Source: Thalassotalea ponticola (GTDB lineage: Bacteria; Pseudomonadota; Gammaproteobacteria; Enterobacterales; Alteromonadaceae). From it: a DNA stretch of 64,000 bases. Positions 8,401-17,031 of the stretch are shown here, piece after piece. The stretch spans positions 868,001-932,000 of the forward strand of contig NZ_CP166871.1 in assembly GCF_041379045.1 (NCBI RefSeq), in the 5' to 3' direction. The translations under genes and the position numbers were made by a program. How positions within the stretch are numbered: the stretch's first letter is position 1; each line of letters starts with the position of its first letter. The notes under the pieces were generated by a model. That model was not told the origin of the DNA. It did no database searches and worked only from the letters and a program-made list of their open reading frames with translations.

Positions 8401-8946
8401 ATGTTAGACAGCTTAATCGCTAAGTTTCAACTGCAGCAAAGCCGACGTGTATTTGATCGCATTGTGCGTCAATGTCAGTCAGAGGTACTCGGCTATTGCC
8501 GGCGTTTAACCGCTGGTGATATCGCTTTGGCCAATGATATCGCCCAAGAAAGCTTCATTATTGCCTATCAACAACTCGGACAGCTCAATAACACGTCGGC
8601 ATTTAAATCGTGGTTGTATCGCATTGCTTATCGGCAATACCTCAAGGTGTTATCGGAGCAACGAAAAAATACCTTAGTGCATCAGAGCGTAAGTGAACAG
8701 CAATTGCACACCACGGTGGCCGATGTCGATGAAACATTAGCACAGGAGCAATTGATTTACCGATTGATGTCGTCACTTTCAGTCAACCAAAGAGCGGTAA
8801 TCACCATGCACTTGACGTTAGGTTACAGCCAGTCGGAAATAAGTCAGTTATTAGATATGCCGTTAGGCACGGTAAAATCTCACTGTAATCGCGGTAAAGA
8901 ACTTATGCAGCAGCAGTTGAAAGACTGTTATAAAGGAGTAGCCTAA
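8401..8946 (+). CDS. ECF-type RNA polymerase sigma factor
   Basis: The 181-residue product has sigma region 2 (CRRLTAGDIALANDIAQESFIIAYQQL, FKSWLYRIAYR; residues about 35-80) and region 4 (YRLMSSLSVNQRAVITMHLTLGYSQSEISQLLDMPLGTVKSHCNRGKELM; about 118-165) with the short linker typical of group 4 sigma factors. It directs core polymerase to a stress or envelope regulon that cannot be identified here. The stop abuts the start of the next gene (TAAATG), pointing to coupled expression with a membrane-anchored partner. Such factors usually activate their own promoter, but I could not assign one. Confidence 0.9.
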   Translation: MLDSLIAKFQLQQSRRVFDRIVRQCQSEVLGYCRRLTAGDIALANDIAQESFIIAYQQLGQLNNTSAFKSWLYRIAYRQYLKVLSEQRKNTLVHQSVSEQQLHTTVADVDETLAQEQLIYRLMSSLSVNQRAVITMHLTLGYSQSEISQLLDMPLGTVKSHCNRGKELMQQQLKDCYKGVA

Positions 8947-9276
8947 ATGAATGAACATATCGATTTAGACTCACTATTAAAGCAGCCAATGCCATCTGTT
9001 GATGACCCTAAATTTAGGCAACAAGTGTTACAACGCTTGCAAAGACGTCAGCGTAACAGATTCATTGTTTGGCTGGCATTAACGCTGTTGATGTTGGTTT
9101 GGCTAGCCGTTGTTTTATTCACTCTTGAGCCACAGGCAATTACCGCGTGGTTTGACCTTGATAAACTGGCCGGGGGATTTTCTCAGACCAGTCTCAGTGC
9201 ATTTTCATCGACCCATGTTGTGATGTTATTCGTCGTCTTTATCGTATTTATACTGGGTAAAGATGAGCTAACATAA
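8947..9276 (+). CDS. Putative anti-sigma factor or membrane partner of the ECF sigma factor
   Basis: This 109-residue protein starts immediately at the sigma factor stop. It has a short cytoplasmic N-terminus (LDSLLKQPMPSVDDPKFRQQVLQRLQRRQR), one strong membrane helix (about 38-60), a short loop, and a second helix at the C-terminus (about 86-104). Position and topology fit an anti-sigma factor that holds the sigma factor at the membrane, but there is no zinc-binding HxxxCxxC motif, so it is not a ZAS-type anti-sigma factor. Confidence 0.6.
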   Translation: MNEHIDLDSLLKQPMPSVDDPKFRQQVLQRLQRRQRNRFIVWLALTLLMLVWLAVVLFTLEPQAITAWFDLDKLAGGFSQTSLSAFSSTHVVMLFVVFIVFILGKDELT

Positions 9277-9480
9277 CTAACAAGGTCTAAGCTCATGGCG
9301 GTATTTTCTCGAAAGCCGTAGATAGGTGACATCAATAACTATTAACCTGAGAGTGGTGTTGTCAGTTTGGGTCAACACCATCTCTTTTGCATTTATGTAT
9401 GCGAGATCGGTTACGCGCTGATCGTCGGGTGGATCATACAGCGTTGAGGTAGCGCTGTTGAGATATGGCGCGATGGCCAT
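9277..9480 (-). CDS. Hypothetical protein, weakly supported
   Basis: A 67-codon frame follows the DUF2750 gene by 24 bases on the same strand and ends exactly where the convergent gene ends. Codon use looks ordinary and the central part (DDQRVTDLAYINAKEMVLTQ) is protein-like, but no ribosome site is clear and I recognise no family. It could equally be chance. Confidence 0.35.
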   Translation of the reverse strand: MAIAPYLNSATSTLYDPPDDQRVTDLAYINAKEMVLTQTDNTTLRLIVIDVTYLRLSRKYRHELRPC

Positions 9481-9504
9481 GATATGGCCACCATGGCTAC
9501 AGCG

Positions 9505-9843
9505 TTACAGGGCTTTAGCTAACAATTTGGCGAAGTCGATAACATTCATTTCAATACCGCCTTTGTCAAGTTCCCAACTAACCCCGATACCAACATTGTC
9601 GTCATTGAGATCAGCAACCCATTCTTCTAAAAACGTTTCAACGTCAATTTCACCCACTTGATAATCTTGCCATTGATCGACGCAAAAGCGCTGAGCGTGT
9701 TGACTACTCGCCCAAATAGGTAATACATCGGCAAAGTCTTGCTCAGAGTCACACACAACCCAATCGCCTTGGGCGGTGGTTAAGGCAAATAGGCGTTGCT
9801 CTTGGTTAATCATTACAATTGCATCGGTTATTTCTTGTTCCAT
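9505..9843 (-). CDS. DUF2750 domain protein
   Basis: The 112-residue acidic cytoplasmic protein contains the features of DUF2750: an ALTTAQGDWVVCDSE strand pair, LPIWASSQHAQRF, then FLEEWVADLNDDNVGIGVSW and a C-terminal FAKLL helix. The family has no established function and is related in shape to immunity-like or SUKH-type small proteins. I start at ATG 9843 (MEQEITDAI); an upstream ATG at 9855 is possible. It is read leftward, with about 250 bases of promoter space shared with the divergent cnoX gene. Confidence 0.75.
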   Translation of the reverse strand: MEQEITDAIVMINQEQRLFALTTAQGDWVVCDSEQDFADVLPIWASSQHAQRFCVDQWQDYQVGEIDVETFLEEWVADLNDDNVGIGVSWELDKGGIEMNVIDFAKLLAKAL

Positions 9844-10102
9844 GATAAATCTCAATAATTACTGCTAAGTTGTGCATTTATTGTAATCAAAAATGGTTCG
9901 TTTTACTGTAAATATACTGATTATTATCGACAATTAACTAATAGCGGTTTGAGCAGTGTGGTATTGACGGCTTTGATTAAGTATAACGGCGCGAAGTTGT
10001 GAGCCAACAACCATTTAACCGAATCATTCGCAAGCACCGACTTGTATTTTGGCTATTTCATCCTTATTTAATAACTACCCCCTAATTAAAAGAGAGTAAT
10101 TC

Positions 10103-10951
10103 ATGACACAAGCTTTGATTGCATTAACCCCCGAAAACTTTCAACAAGTGGTGTTAGAAGAGTCACAAACCAAGCTCGTATTAGTCACATTTTTTGCTGA
10201 ACAAATTCCCGAAAGTATTGAATTGAAAGACATGTTGGCGAAAAAACTAGCCAATGTCAGCGATATCATTACCTTAGCAACGGTGGATTGCATGACGCAA
10301 CAAGCAATCGCGCAACAGTTTGGCATTCAGTCACTACCCACTGCCGTTATGGTCAAAGAAGGGCAGCCCGTTGATGGTATTGCTGGAGGCCAAACCGATG
10401 AGCAAGTCGATGAGTTTCTCGCCAAGTTTTTACCGAAAGCCGAAGACAGCTTACTCGAACAAGGACAAAAAGCGTTGCGAGATGCGCAGTTAGGAGACGC
10501 TCTAACCGCATTGAGTCGCGCCAGAGAAATTGACAATACGCGTGCAGATATCAATAAAGCACTTGCTGACGCCTACATACAATCAGGCAAACTGGAAGAC
10601 GCCAAAGGCTTGCTCGATAGCGTATTAATGGTTGATCAAGATAGCTATTATCACTCGTTGTTAGCCAAGCTAGAGCTTGCCGAAAAAGCGAGTAACTCAC
10701 CAGAAATTGTCGCCTTAGAACAGCGACTTGCCGAGCAACCTGACAGTCGTGAAATAAAAATAGAACTGGCAGTACAGTACTCGCAAGTTAATCGACAAGA
10801 AGAAGCGCTGGTTTTATTGTACGGTTTATTACAGCAAGACAGTGGTGACCAAGAAGCGAAAAAGCTATTACTTGATGTTATCGCCGGTTTACCTGACGGT
10901 GATAAATTGGCATCAACCTATCGTCGTAAACTGTTTGCGATGATGTATTAA
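10103..10951 (+). CDS. cnoX: Thioredoxin-like co-chaperone CnoX (YbbN)
   Basis: CnoX is a cytoplasmic holdase that hands oxidised or unfolded clients to GroEL and DnaK. The 282-residue product has an N-terminal thioredoxin fold (residues 1-110) in which the CxxC site is replaced by AEQIPES, as in YbbN proteins that lack thiol reductase activity. One Cys in TVDCMTQ sits where the E. coli protein has the Cys that forms mixed disulfides with clients. The rest (about 120-280) is TPR-like helical repeats (LADAYIQSGKLEDAKGLL and others). Length and architecture match the family. AGAGAG stands nine bases before the ATG. It is monocistronic. Confidence 0.9.
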   Translation: MTQALIALTPENFQQVVLEESQTKLVLVTFFAEQIPESIELKDMLAKKLANVSDIITLATVDCMTQQAIAQQFGIQSLPTAVMVKEGQPVDGIAGGQTDEQVDEFLAKFLPKAEDSLLEQGQKALRDAQLGDALTALSRAREIDNTRADINKALADAYIQSGKLEDAKGLLDSVLMVDQDSYYHSLLAKLELAEKASNSPEIVALEQRLAEQPDSREIKIELAVQYSQVNRQEEALVLLYGLLQQDSGDQEAKKLLLDVIAGLPDGDKLASTYRRKLFAMMY

Positions 10952-10971
10952 TTCAGTCATTTTTTTCTAAA

Positions 10972-11000
10972 TGGCGGCTAGATTCTCATCTCAGCCGCCA
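10972..11000. terminator. Inverted repeat after cnoX
   Basis: TGGCGGCT (10972-10979) pairs with AGCCGCCA (10993-11000), 21 bases after the cnoX stop. No T-run follows on either strand, so termination is only suggested by position. Confidence 0.4.
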
Positions 11001-11165
11001 ATGTCACATGACCTAAATGTTAATAGCCATAGATATATATACTGGCTGGTTTCTACGGCCGATTAGTGCCATTTAGCTACATATTCACACAACGAATAAA
11101 ACCAAAATAACATACGTTCAACTAACTCGCTTTTGGACAGGAATAAGTTACCAAATCAGTGACAA

Positions 11166-12437
11166 CTATACCGAAATTGCAGGTGCTTTTAACCAAAGTA
11201 AGCATATTTCAGTGCCTTGTTGATCAGATGAAATATCAACCTTCATATTGGTTTTCTCACAAAGTCGTTTTACCAATGACAAGCCAATACCAAAACCTGT
11301 ACTGCTTTCCCCTTTACTGCCTGATTGATAGACATTCGATAATAACTCAGGGGCAATCCCTTCACCGGAATCTTTAATCGTGAGTTTACCTGATTGATAT
11401 TGAATGCGAATAACCCCCTGCTCGGTATGTTGAAAGGCATTAGAAATTAAATTTCCAATAACAATTTGCATCGCTAATTTACTGCCGAAAACGTTCTCAT
11501 TAGGCTCAATATCAAGGTCTAGCTCAATATCTTTACCTTCTATTGCCTTATGATGCTCTAATATACATTGTTCGATGATCGGTAAAATCGCGATATCGTC
11601 ATATTGAAAACTCTCTTCTCTAGCAAGCGCTAATAGGCCATCAATACATTGCTGCATTTGTATTTGGGCATCTGTTAATCGCTTAGCTAATATGCTTTGC
11701 TCTTTCGTTAACTCAGTTGCCTTTAATAACGTTAACGCACCTTGGTTAATCGCAATAGGGGTGCGTAGCTCGTGAGAGACGTCACGAGTAAAATGCCGTT
11801 CTCTCTCAATAAACTGACTAATTCTCACCATGGCTTGATCTAATTTTTTAGCAAAAAAACCGATTTCATCATTGGCAAAATCTTTAGAAAACCCTTTCGG
11901 TAACTCTTGCTCTTGAACTTTCGATAATATGCTAACCAATTTGTCCATAGGTTTAACAATGCGCTTAGCTAACGACCATGACATTAACGCGACAATAACG
12001 CCAATAACCAATAGAAACACCAGTTGGGTTTTCGCCATACTTCCTTTGATGCTGCGCACAACTAAATAGTCACTGACTTCTGCTAGTAAAAATCCTTCTG
12101 GTAATTTCTTTAGATGATAGTGTTTCTGGTTTTGTCCAGGAAACTCAATTCGTTCCGGCTCTTCATTCAGTAATGTTTGAACAGAAATAGGTAACTGTTC
12201 AGTCGATTGATAATATTTTACAAAAGATAAGCTAGGGCTTGGTGACAACCCTTTATTCAACTGCTGTTGCACTTGGCTCATCTCATTATTTAATAATTTA
12301 TAAAACAATGAATCTTCAACATGGTAGCTAAAAAGCAATGATAAACCGGAGAAAAGTAAACTAATTAAGGTCGCGCTGGTAATAAAATAGACCAGAATAC
12401 GTGTACGAATTTGGTTAGAAAACATAATAGCCTTCAT
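11166..12437 (-). CDS. Sensor histidine kinase
   Basis: The 423-residue membrane kinase has a first transmembrane helix (about 13-35), a small periplasmic sensor loop (about 36-135), a second helix (about 137-158), a HAMP-like linker (KRIVKPMDKLVSIL), the phospho-acceptor helix (TRDVSHELRTPIAI) and an ATPase domain (NLISNAFQHT, KDSGEGIAPE, GFGIGLSLVKRL). It probably phosphorylates the regulator encoded immediately upstream; the regulator stop and kinase start are adjacent. The sensed signal is unknown. An internal ATG at 12425 preceded by AAGG is an alternative start. It is the last gene of a four-gene minus-strand operon. Confidence 0.88.
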   Translation of the reverse strand: MKAIMFSNQIRTRILVYFITSATLISLLFSGLSLLFSYHVEDSLFYKLLNNEMSQVQQQLNKGLSPSPSLSFVKYYQSTEQLPISVQTLLNEEPERIEFPGQNQKHYHLKKLPEGFLLAEVSDYLVVRSIKGSMAKTQLVFLLVIGVIVALMSWSLAKRIVKPMDKLVSILSKVQEQELPKGFSKDFANDEIGFFAKKLDQAMVRISQFIERERHFTRDVSHELRTPIAINQGALTLLKATELTKEQSILAKRLTDAQIQMQQCIDGLLALAREESFQYDDIAILPIIEQCILEHHKAIEGKDIELDLDIEPNENVFGSKLAMQIVIGNLISNAFQHTEQGVIRIQYQSGKLTIKDSGEGIAPELLSNVYQSGSKGESSTGFGIGLSLVKRLCEKTNMKVDISSDQQGTEICLLWLKAPAISV

Positions 12438-13154
12438 TTAACATTGAGACTCTAAAGATAAACTAAAACCTATGCCATGCATGGTTTTAATAATCGCGTG
12501 CGCATAAGGCTTATCAAGCGCTTTTCTGAGCTGATATAAATGCGAACGTAAAGCATCCGATGACGTTTGTTCATCTCCCCAAATTCGTTCACACAGCTCG
12601 CTACGGGTGATAGCTCTTGGATAGGCCTCCATCAAGATTTGTAAAATCATCAAAGGGATAGGCTGCAAATGCACATGTTGATGATTTCTTGTCACCGTTT
12701 TTCTCGATATATCGAGGGATAAAAGCTGCTCGCCTTGACCTAGGGTGAGCACTTTCGGCTGATTTAACGTATGACGTTGAGCAAGCGCAAGACATCGAAC
12801 ATAAAGCTCTTCAAGTGCAAAAGGTTTGGTTAAGTAATCATCCGCACCTTGAGCAAAGCCCGTTAACTTATCATCTAAAGTATCTCTAGCCGTTAACATG
12901 ATGATAGGGATATGACGATCTGATTTTTCCCGTAAAATTTTACAGACCGTTAAACCATCCATTTTCGGCATTGCAATATCTAAAACGACGACATGATAAT
13001 ATTGACTTAATGCCAATTGACAAGCTTGTTCACCGTCATAGGCAAAGTCTAATAAAATATGTTTAGCTTCGAAGAACGTTGCAATATTTTGACTAATTGC
13101 AACATTATCTTCGACCACGAGAACTTTTAATTCTGTCGCCTTCACTGATACCAC
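12438..13154 (-). CDS. OmpR/PhoB-type response regulator
   Basis: The 238-residue product has a receiver domain (VLVVEDN acidic pocket, phospho-acceptor Asp in VVVLDIAMPKMDG, LTARD, and switch Lys in YLTKPFA) followed by a winged-helix DNA-binding domain (about 135-235; LSLDISRKTV, ITRSELCERIWGD, LRSHLYQLRKAL). It is the partner of the adjoining histidine kinase. Its start lies 13 bases inside the end of the alpha/beta hydrolase gene, so it is translationally coupled to it. Its targets cannot be deduced; autoregulation of this operon is the simplest expectation. Confidence 0.9.
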   Translation of the reverse strand: MVSVKATELKVLVVEDNVAISQNIATFFEAKHILLDFAYDGEQACQLALSQYYHVVVLDIAMPKMDGLTVCKILREKSDRHIPIIMLTARDTLDDKLTGFAQGADDYLTKPFALEELYVRCLALAQRHTLNQPKVLTLGQGEQLLSLDISRKTVTRNHQHVHLQPIPLMILQILMEAYPRAITRSELCERIWGDEQTSSDALRSHLYQLRKALDKPYAHAIIKTMHGIGFSLSLESQC

Positions 13155-14059
13155 CCTGAAAGTTGTTGATAGTAGCCGTTTGGTAAAAGATGACCACTAT
13201 CAAAGGTAATGTGCTTTTTATCTTCAGTTAAAAATAAAGAGAATAAATCGCTATTTTGTTCACTTGATGCATATTCATCATCATTGGCTGTCACTAACCA
13301 TACTTTATCAATATCTAAACCATTTGCGATATTTTTGGGTGCGACAATCGCAACTTTATCATCAAGGTATGGTGGCACAATCGATAAAACGTGTTCTATT
13401 CTCTCATCAATGCCGGCAAGAAGTAGCGCAACATGACCTCCCATGCTATAACCGGCAACACGGGTTTGTGTTTGATCGAATTGAGGTTGTTGATCCAGCC
13501 AATCTAATAACACGCGATGATCTTTAACGGTATCAATGATCATTTGCTCATAAGGCTCTCGCTCTCCCCAAATATGCATATTATCTATGATATCGATAAC
13601 GCTGTTGTCTAACTCTTTACGTTTACCATGGTTGCGACTATCAATAGCAATCACAGCAAAGCCATTAGCTAGTGCCTGCTCGGTAATTTTATGCGTTTGC
13701 TCTAATGTCGGACGCTCTTTGAAGCTATCCATCCACCAACGATTCTCACTTCGCCCCATCGCATGTACGCCCAACAAAACCGGTATTTTGTTGGCGCTTA
13801 AGGCTTTTGGATAAGCAATGCGACCATTAACTTTAGCGCCATCAAAACTGGTGTAGGTAAACTCAAACTGATCATCATCAATTTTGACCATATCCATATC
13901 AATCGACCCGTTTTGATAACTATATCTTTTTTCGATAATTTCAGGTGTTACTTGATAATCTTTTAGCCCCCAAATGCCATACCAAATTCCACCTAATACA
14001 ATAAATATGCCTGCTAATGTTGTCATAATTTTCTTCCAATTATTTTTGAACCCATTCAT
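13142..14059 (-). CDS. Membrane-anchored alpha/beta hydrolase
   Basis: The 305-residue product has one N-terminal membrane helix (about 12-30) and an alpha/beta hydrolase domain with an oxyanion stretch (LLGVHAMGRSENRWW), a nucleophile elbow GYSMGG, a likely acid in TANDDEYA and the catalytic His in DSGHLLP near the C-terminus. The domain should face the periplasm, as the anchor is N-terminal. Substrate is unknown; dienelactone hydrolase or prolyl-oligopeptidase-like esterases are the closest in shape. It overlaps the upstream DJ-1-like gene by four bases (ATGA) and the downstream regulator by 13 bases, making it the second gene of the operon. Confidence 0.82.
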   Translation of the reverse strand: MNGFKNNWKKIMTTLAGIFIVLGGIWYGIWGLKDYQVTPEIIEKRYSYQNGSIDMDMVKIDDDQFEFTYTSFDGAKVNGRIAYPKALSANKIPVLLGVHAMGRSENRWWMDSFKERPTLEQTHKITEQALANGFAVIAIDSRNHGKRKELDNSVIDIIDNMHIWGEREPYEQMIIDTVKDHRVLLDWLDQQPQFDQTQTRVAGYSMGGHVALLLAGIDERIEHVLSIVPPYLDDKVAIVAPKNIANGLDIDKVWLVTANDDEYASSEQNSDLFSLFLTEDKKHITFDSGHLLPNGYYQQLSGWYQ

Positions 14060-15171
14060 GAGTTAATAACCTTATTAAGCAGCTCTGAAACTTGTTCGTT
14101 ATCAGGGAAGTTTTTGCGTGCTTGCTGTAATAATTGCGTTGCGGTGGATAAATCACTTTTATCAAGGTAGGTTTGCGCAATTGCAAGGGCTAACATCGGA
14201 TGATTAATCTCAGGCTGAGTTAATTCCATTAGCATCAAAGCAACATTGCGCTGCATTTCTGTACTGGCATGTTGACTCTGATAAAAACCAAACATGGCAA
14301 GTAACATCGGGTTATAGTTTTGTTTGTTGGTAATAAACTCCTGTTTAGCTCCCACACTATCTAAATAAAAACGTTCAACCAGTTTAATGGTGTTGTCATC
14401 TTTAAACGTTGGCAAACCTTGCGTTGGTAAGCCGAGTTTTTCAACGACCGCTATAGCACTATCTGCCGTTGAGAATGGGTTTTGGCCAGTGATCAAGCGA
14501 CCATCAACACTTACTTGATTAAGCATTAAACCATCTTTAATCACCTTTGCCCCTTGAGCGATAAGATCATCTTCTAAAGAAAAAGGTAACTGCCATTTCT
14601 TAGTAAACGCCCCTTCTTCTAAATTGGTAAAGGCAGAAATTCGTTTATCCGCCACCAAATAACTACCATCGTTTAATTTGATGTCAAGTAATGCAGCAGG
14701 GCCATGACAAACAGCGGCGACCACACCTTGTTGCTGATATATTTCCTTGATGATACTTTTAAGCTCTTGGTTAACCGCTAAATCGTACATAGGACCTTTA
14801 CCACCAACAACGTAAACGGCGTCATAGTTAGCCGGCTTAATTTTGCTAAGCTCAATCGAATTATCGAGTTTTTTAACCGCTGCTTTATCTTCTAAAAAGG
14901 TTTTGTTATAGGGCTTTTCTTTATCAAAATTATCGGTAATTAACACACCGCCATTAGGGGACGTAAAGGTGACATTGATACCAGCCGCTTTAAAGACTAG
15001 GTAAGATTTACTCATTTCATCAAACTCGTAGCCCGGTTTGATCAATTCACCTTGTTCGTCTTTCTCGCCATAGCTACTTAACACCATCAATACGTTTTTA
15101 TCATCAGCAATAGCAGCTAAGCTAGCAAAGGTAGTTAAAACACTAAAACATACAGGTAGTAATTTTTTCAT
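14056..15171 (-). CDS. Exported DJ-1/PfpI-like protein with C-terminal TPR region
   Basis: The 371-residue product starts with a Sec signal peptide (MKKLLPVCFSVLTTFASLAAIA). Residues about 25-255 form a DJ-1/PfpI class I glutamine amidotransferase-like domain of the Hsp31 type: LMVLSSYG, PGYEFDEMS (likely active-site Glu), VYVVGGKGPMYD and the nucleophile elbow AVCHGPAALL with Cys; then ITGQNPFST. About 285-371 is helical and TPR-like (LALAIAQTYLDKSDLSTATQLLQQA). Cytoplasmic relatives act as glyoxalase III or chaperones; here it would act in the periplasm. It leads a four-gene operon with a hydrolase and a two-component system. The operon is AT-richer in the stretches I counted than its neighbours. 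Confidence 0.85.
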   Translation of the reverse strand: MKKLLPVCFSVLTTFASLAAIADDKNVLMVLSSYGEKDEQGELIKPGYEFDEMSKSYLVFKAAGINVTFTSPNGGVLITDNFDKEKPYNKTFLEDKAAVKKLDNSIELSKIKPANYDAVYVVGGKGPMYDLAVNQELKSIIKEIYQQQGVVAAVCHGPAALLDIKLNDGSYLVADKRISAFTNLEEGAFTKKWQLPFSLEDDLIAQGAKVIKDGLMLNQVSVDGRLITGQNPFSTADSAIAVVEKLGLPTQGLPTFKDDNTIKLVERFYLDSVGAKQEFITNKQNYNPMLLAMFGFYQSQHASTEMQRNVALMLMELTQPEINHPMLALAIAQTYLDKSDLSTATQLLQQARKNFPDNEQVSELLNKVINS

Positions 15172-15408
15172 TATTTCTCTCCAACAAATTGACTGTTCGC
15201 TAAATTAGCAAAGCCATTGTGAATAGAATGTGAAGAAAAATATAAAAATGCTTCACGAGCAAAAATTAAATAATGCAGTCGATACCTAACCGCTGAGTTG
15301 AATTAATTAGACCATTTGCGCTGTCTTTGCTGAATGAGATACTCCATGCTTTCCTATACCTCTGAAGGTATTGTAACGGTATGGATCAATAGCACCTAGA
15401 TACATGTC

Positions 15409-15603
15409 CTAAGCAGCTATCTCATCATCGGAAAGACTGTTGTGTTCATATATCTGTTGAAACGGAATTTTTGGTTGTTCATGAATTGCTTTAATCCATT
15501 CACCAGTTGAACTCACAGCACTTTTCGGCCGGTCAAGCCACATCGAAACTGAAGGAGATTCCATCTTCGGCAACCGTTTCATGCGTTGCTCTACCTCCTG
15601 CAT
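15409..15603 (-). CDS. Orphan small ORF, unknown function
   Basis: A 64-codon frame (MQEVEQRMKRLPKMESPSV and on, ending SDDEIAA). The open frame extends upstream of the ATG for about a dozen codons without a start. The composition is protein-like, with a helical N-terminus and acidic end, but I recognise no family and see no clear ribosome site. It and the next ORF lie between the two-component operon and msrA and may be remnants of a larger gene. The 235 bases between this ORF and the DJ-1-like gene hold only promoter space. Confidence 0.3.
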   Translation of the reverse strand: MQEVEQRMKRLPKMESPSVSMWLDRPKSAVSSTGEWIKAIHEQPKIPFQQIYEHNSLSDDEIAA

Positions 15604-15658
15604 TCTTGCAGTCGAAAAACATGATGGAATGACGATGTTCTTTTTCTGTTATTGTGAC

Positions 15659-15907
15659 TCACTCAAAACGACACAAGACGGTTGTAAATGCTTTATGTGA
15701 TTCATCCGTTAACGCCACTTCAGCGATTAACGTTAATGGAGTCAATGTTCTGAAAATAGCCTTCATGATCGCTAGAGGTTTATGCAGGTTGCTACTGCAT
15801 TCAATGTCAGCTGCTAAGGTTTTGGATATGTCATGCGAATTCTGCTCAAGCCAATACTCGAGCGCATAGCACAGAGAAATGACTTGGTTTAATCTGGTTT
15901 TATCCAA
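15659..15907 (-). CDS. Small ORF overlapping the msrA 3' end, unknown
   Basis: An 82-codon frame begins at a TTG inside the last codons of msrA and runs on downstream on the same strand. The product looks helical (VISLCYALEYWLEQNSHDIS, LHKPLAIMKAIF) and unlike random translation, but no family is recognised. An opposite-strand frame covers the same bases and looks less protein-like. It could be coupled to msrA or be a gene fragment. Confidence 0.3.
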   Translation of the reverse strand: MDKTRLNQVISLCYALEYWLEQNSHDISKTLAADIECSSNLHKPLAIMKAIFRTLTPLTLIAEVALTDESHKAFTTVLCRFE

Positions 15908-16431
15908 TCGCTAAACAAATGGGCGAGTTTGGCAAGCTTGGGGGCGATGATAATCTGACAATAAGGTTGATACGGGTTGTTGTCAAAGTATTGCTGGTGG
16001 TGTACTTCTGCCGGATAAAACTGGCTAGCAGGCGCGACTTCGGTAACAACCTTATCTGAGTACTCTTGGCTGTTGTCTATTTCGTCAATCAGCTGATGAG
16101 CGGTCTGCTGTTGTGACTGAGATGTATAGAAAATGGCTGAGCGATACTGACTGCCTACGTCATTACCTTGGCGATTGAGCTGGGTGGGGTCGTGAATGGT
16201 AAAAAATACCTTGAGTAAATCAGCGTAGCTTAATTGACTTTCATCATAGGTAACTTCAACGACTTCAGCGTGACCAGAGGTTCCCGTGCAAATATCGGCA
16301 TAGCTTGGGTTGTCAAGTTCCCCTCCCATGTAACCGGAGGTAACATGGTGCACACCGATAAGGCGAGATAATGGTGCTTCGATACACCAGAAACAGCCAC
16401 CGGCAAGGTAAGCTTTGCTAAATTCCGTCAT
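15889..16431 (-). CDS. msrA: Peptide methionine-(S)-S-oxide reductase
   Basis: MsrA repairs methionine-S-sulfoxide in proteins. The 180-residue product has the catalytic GCFWC motif at residues 12-16 (LAGGCFWCIEAP), GYMGG, HAEVVEVTYDE, FFTIHDPTQLNRQGNDVGSQYRS and the later HHQQYFDNNP. The ATG at 16431 is preceded by AGAGG about eight bases upstream and gives the standard family N-terminus; the frame is open to 16467 but that extension is not conserved. No msrB domain is fused. Resolving Cys residues near the C-terminus seem limited to PYCQIII. Confidence 0.92.
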   Translation of the reverse strand: MTEFSKAYLAGGCFWCIEAPLSRLIGVHHVTSGYMGGELDNPSYADICTGTSGHAEVVEVTYDESQLSYADLLKVFFTIHDPTQLNRQGNDVGSQYRSAIFYTSQSQQQTAHQLIDEIDNSQEYSDKVVTEVAPASQFYPAEVHHQQYFDNNPYQPYCQIIIAPKLAKLAHLFSDWIKPD

Positions 16432-16522
16432 ATTTATTACCTCTGTCAAATCTCGCGTTCTATTCATAGTACGTTAAAAACGGTATATTGGCACTTTGCA
16501 AATTGAGTAATCTGTTATTGCC

Positions 16523-16735
16523 ATGAATCAACAAGCACTGTTAGCCGCCATCAATACGGTGATGCCATTTGGCAAATACGCTGGACGTAAACTTCTCCTT
16601 TTACCAGAACCCTATCTCGTTTGGTTTAATGCCAATGGCTGGCCGGAAGGCAAATTGGGCCAACAATTAGCGCTGGTTTATGAAGTGAAAGTCAATGGTT
16701 TAGAGTCGATGCTAATGCCGTTATTGCGCGACTGA
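16523..16735 (+). CDS. DUF3820 family small protein
   Basis: The 70-residue product contains the signature of DUF3820 (also described as a putative quorum-sensing-regulated virulence factor family): MPFGKYAGRKLLLLPEPYLVWFNANGWPEGKLGQ, here split over residues 14-47, then a short helix. Family members occur widely in gammaproteobacteria and their role is not established. It is divergent from msrA with about 90 bases between the two starts. No other gene shares its transcript. Confidence 0.8.
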   Translation: MNQQALLAAINTVMPFGKYAGRKLLLLPEPYLVWFNANGWPEGKLGQQLALVYEVKVNGLESMLMPLLRD

Positions 16736-17001
16736 ATAAGCGTTTTTTTTATAGATATTTTTCGATTGATAACAGCTAAAACAATCTATATTTTAAATTA
16801 ACAAAATCAGCGTAAATGACCAATAATGTGCAAGGTTATGTTGTTAATATGGTCTAAATTTATGTTTTTGTTGGGTTAAAAAATATTTAATAAATGCTTA
16901 TTCAGTTGGCTTATCAATTGAAACCTTATCTATGTCGTTAATATCGAGTTTCGCCTGCAACTTTTTTTGTATTGAGTGTTCAATAGTTTCTATTTAAGGG
17001 G

Positions 17002-17031
17002 TTGCATCGGGCTTTCAAATGCGTCTATATT
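17002..17031 (+). promoter_or_regulatory. Candidate sigma-70 promoter for rmf
   Basis: TTGCAT (17002-17007) and TATATT (17026-17031) are 18 bases apart, about 85 bases before the rmf ATG. The remaining 270 bases back to the DUF3820 stop are AT-rich and hold no gene I can support. Confidence 0.55.

Noticed and set aside
15654..15869. A 71-codon plus-strand frame opposite the small ORF after msrA.
   Set aside because: Its product is Ala/Ser/Val-rich and lacks a ribosome site; the opposite strand is more protein-like.
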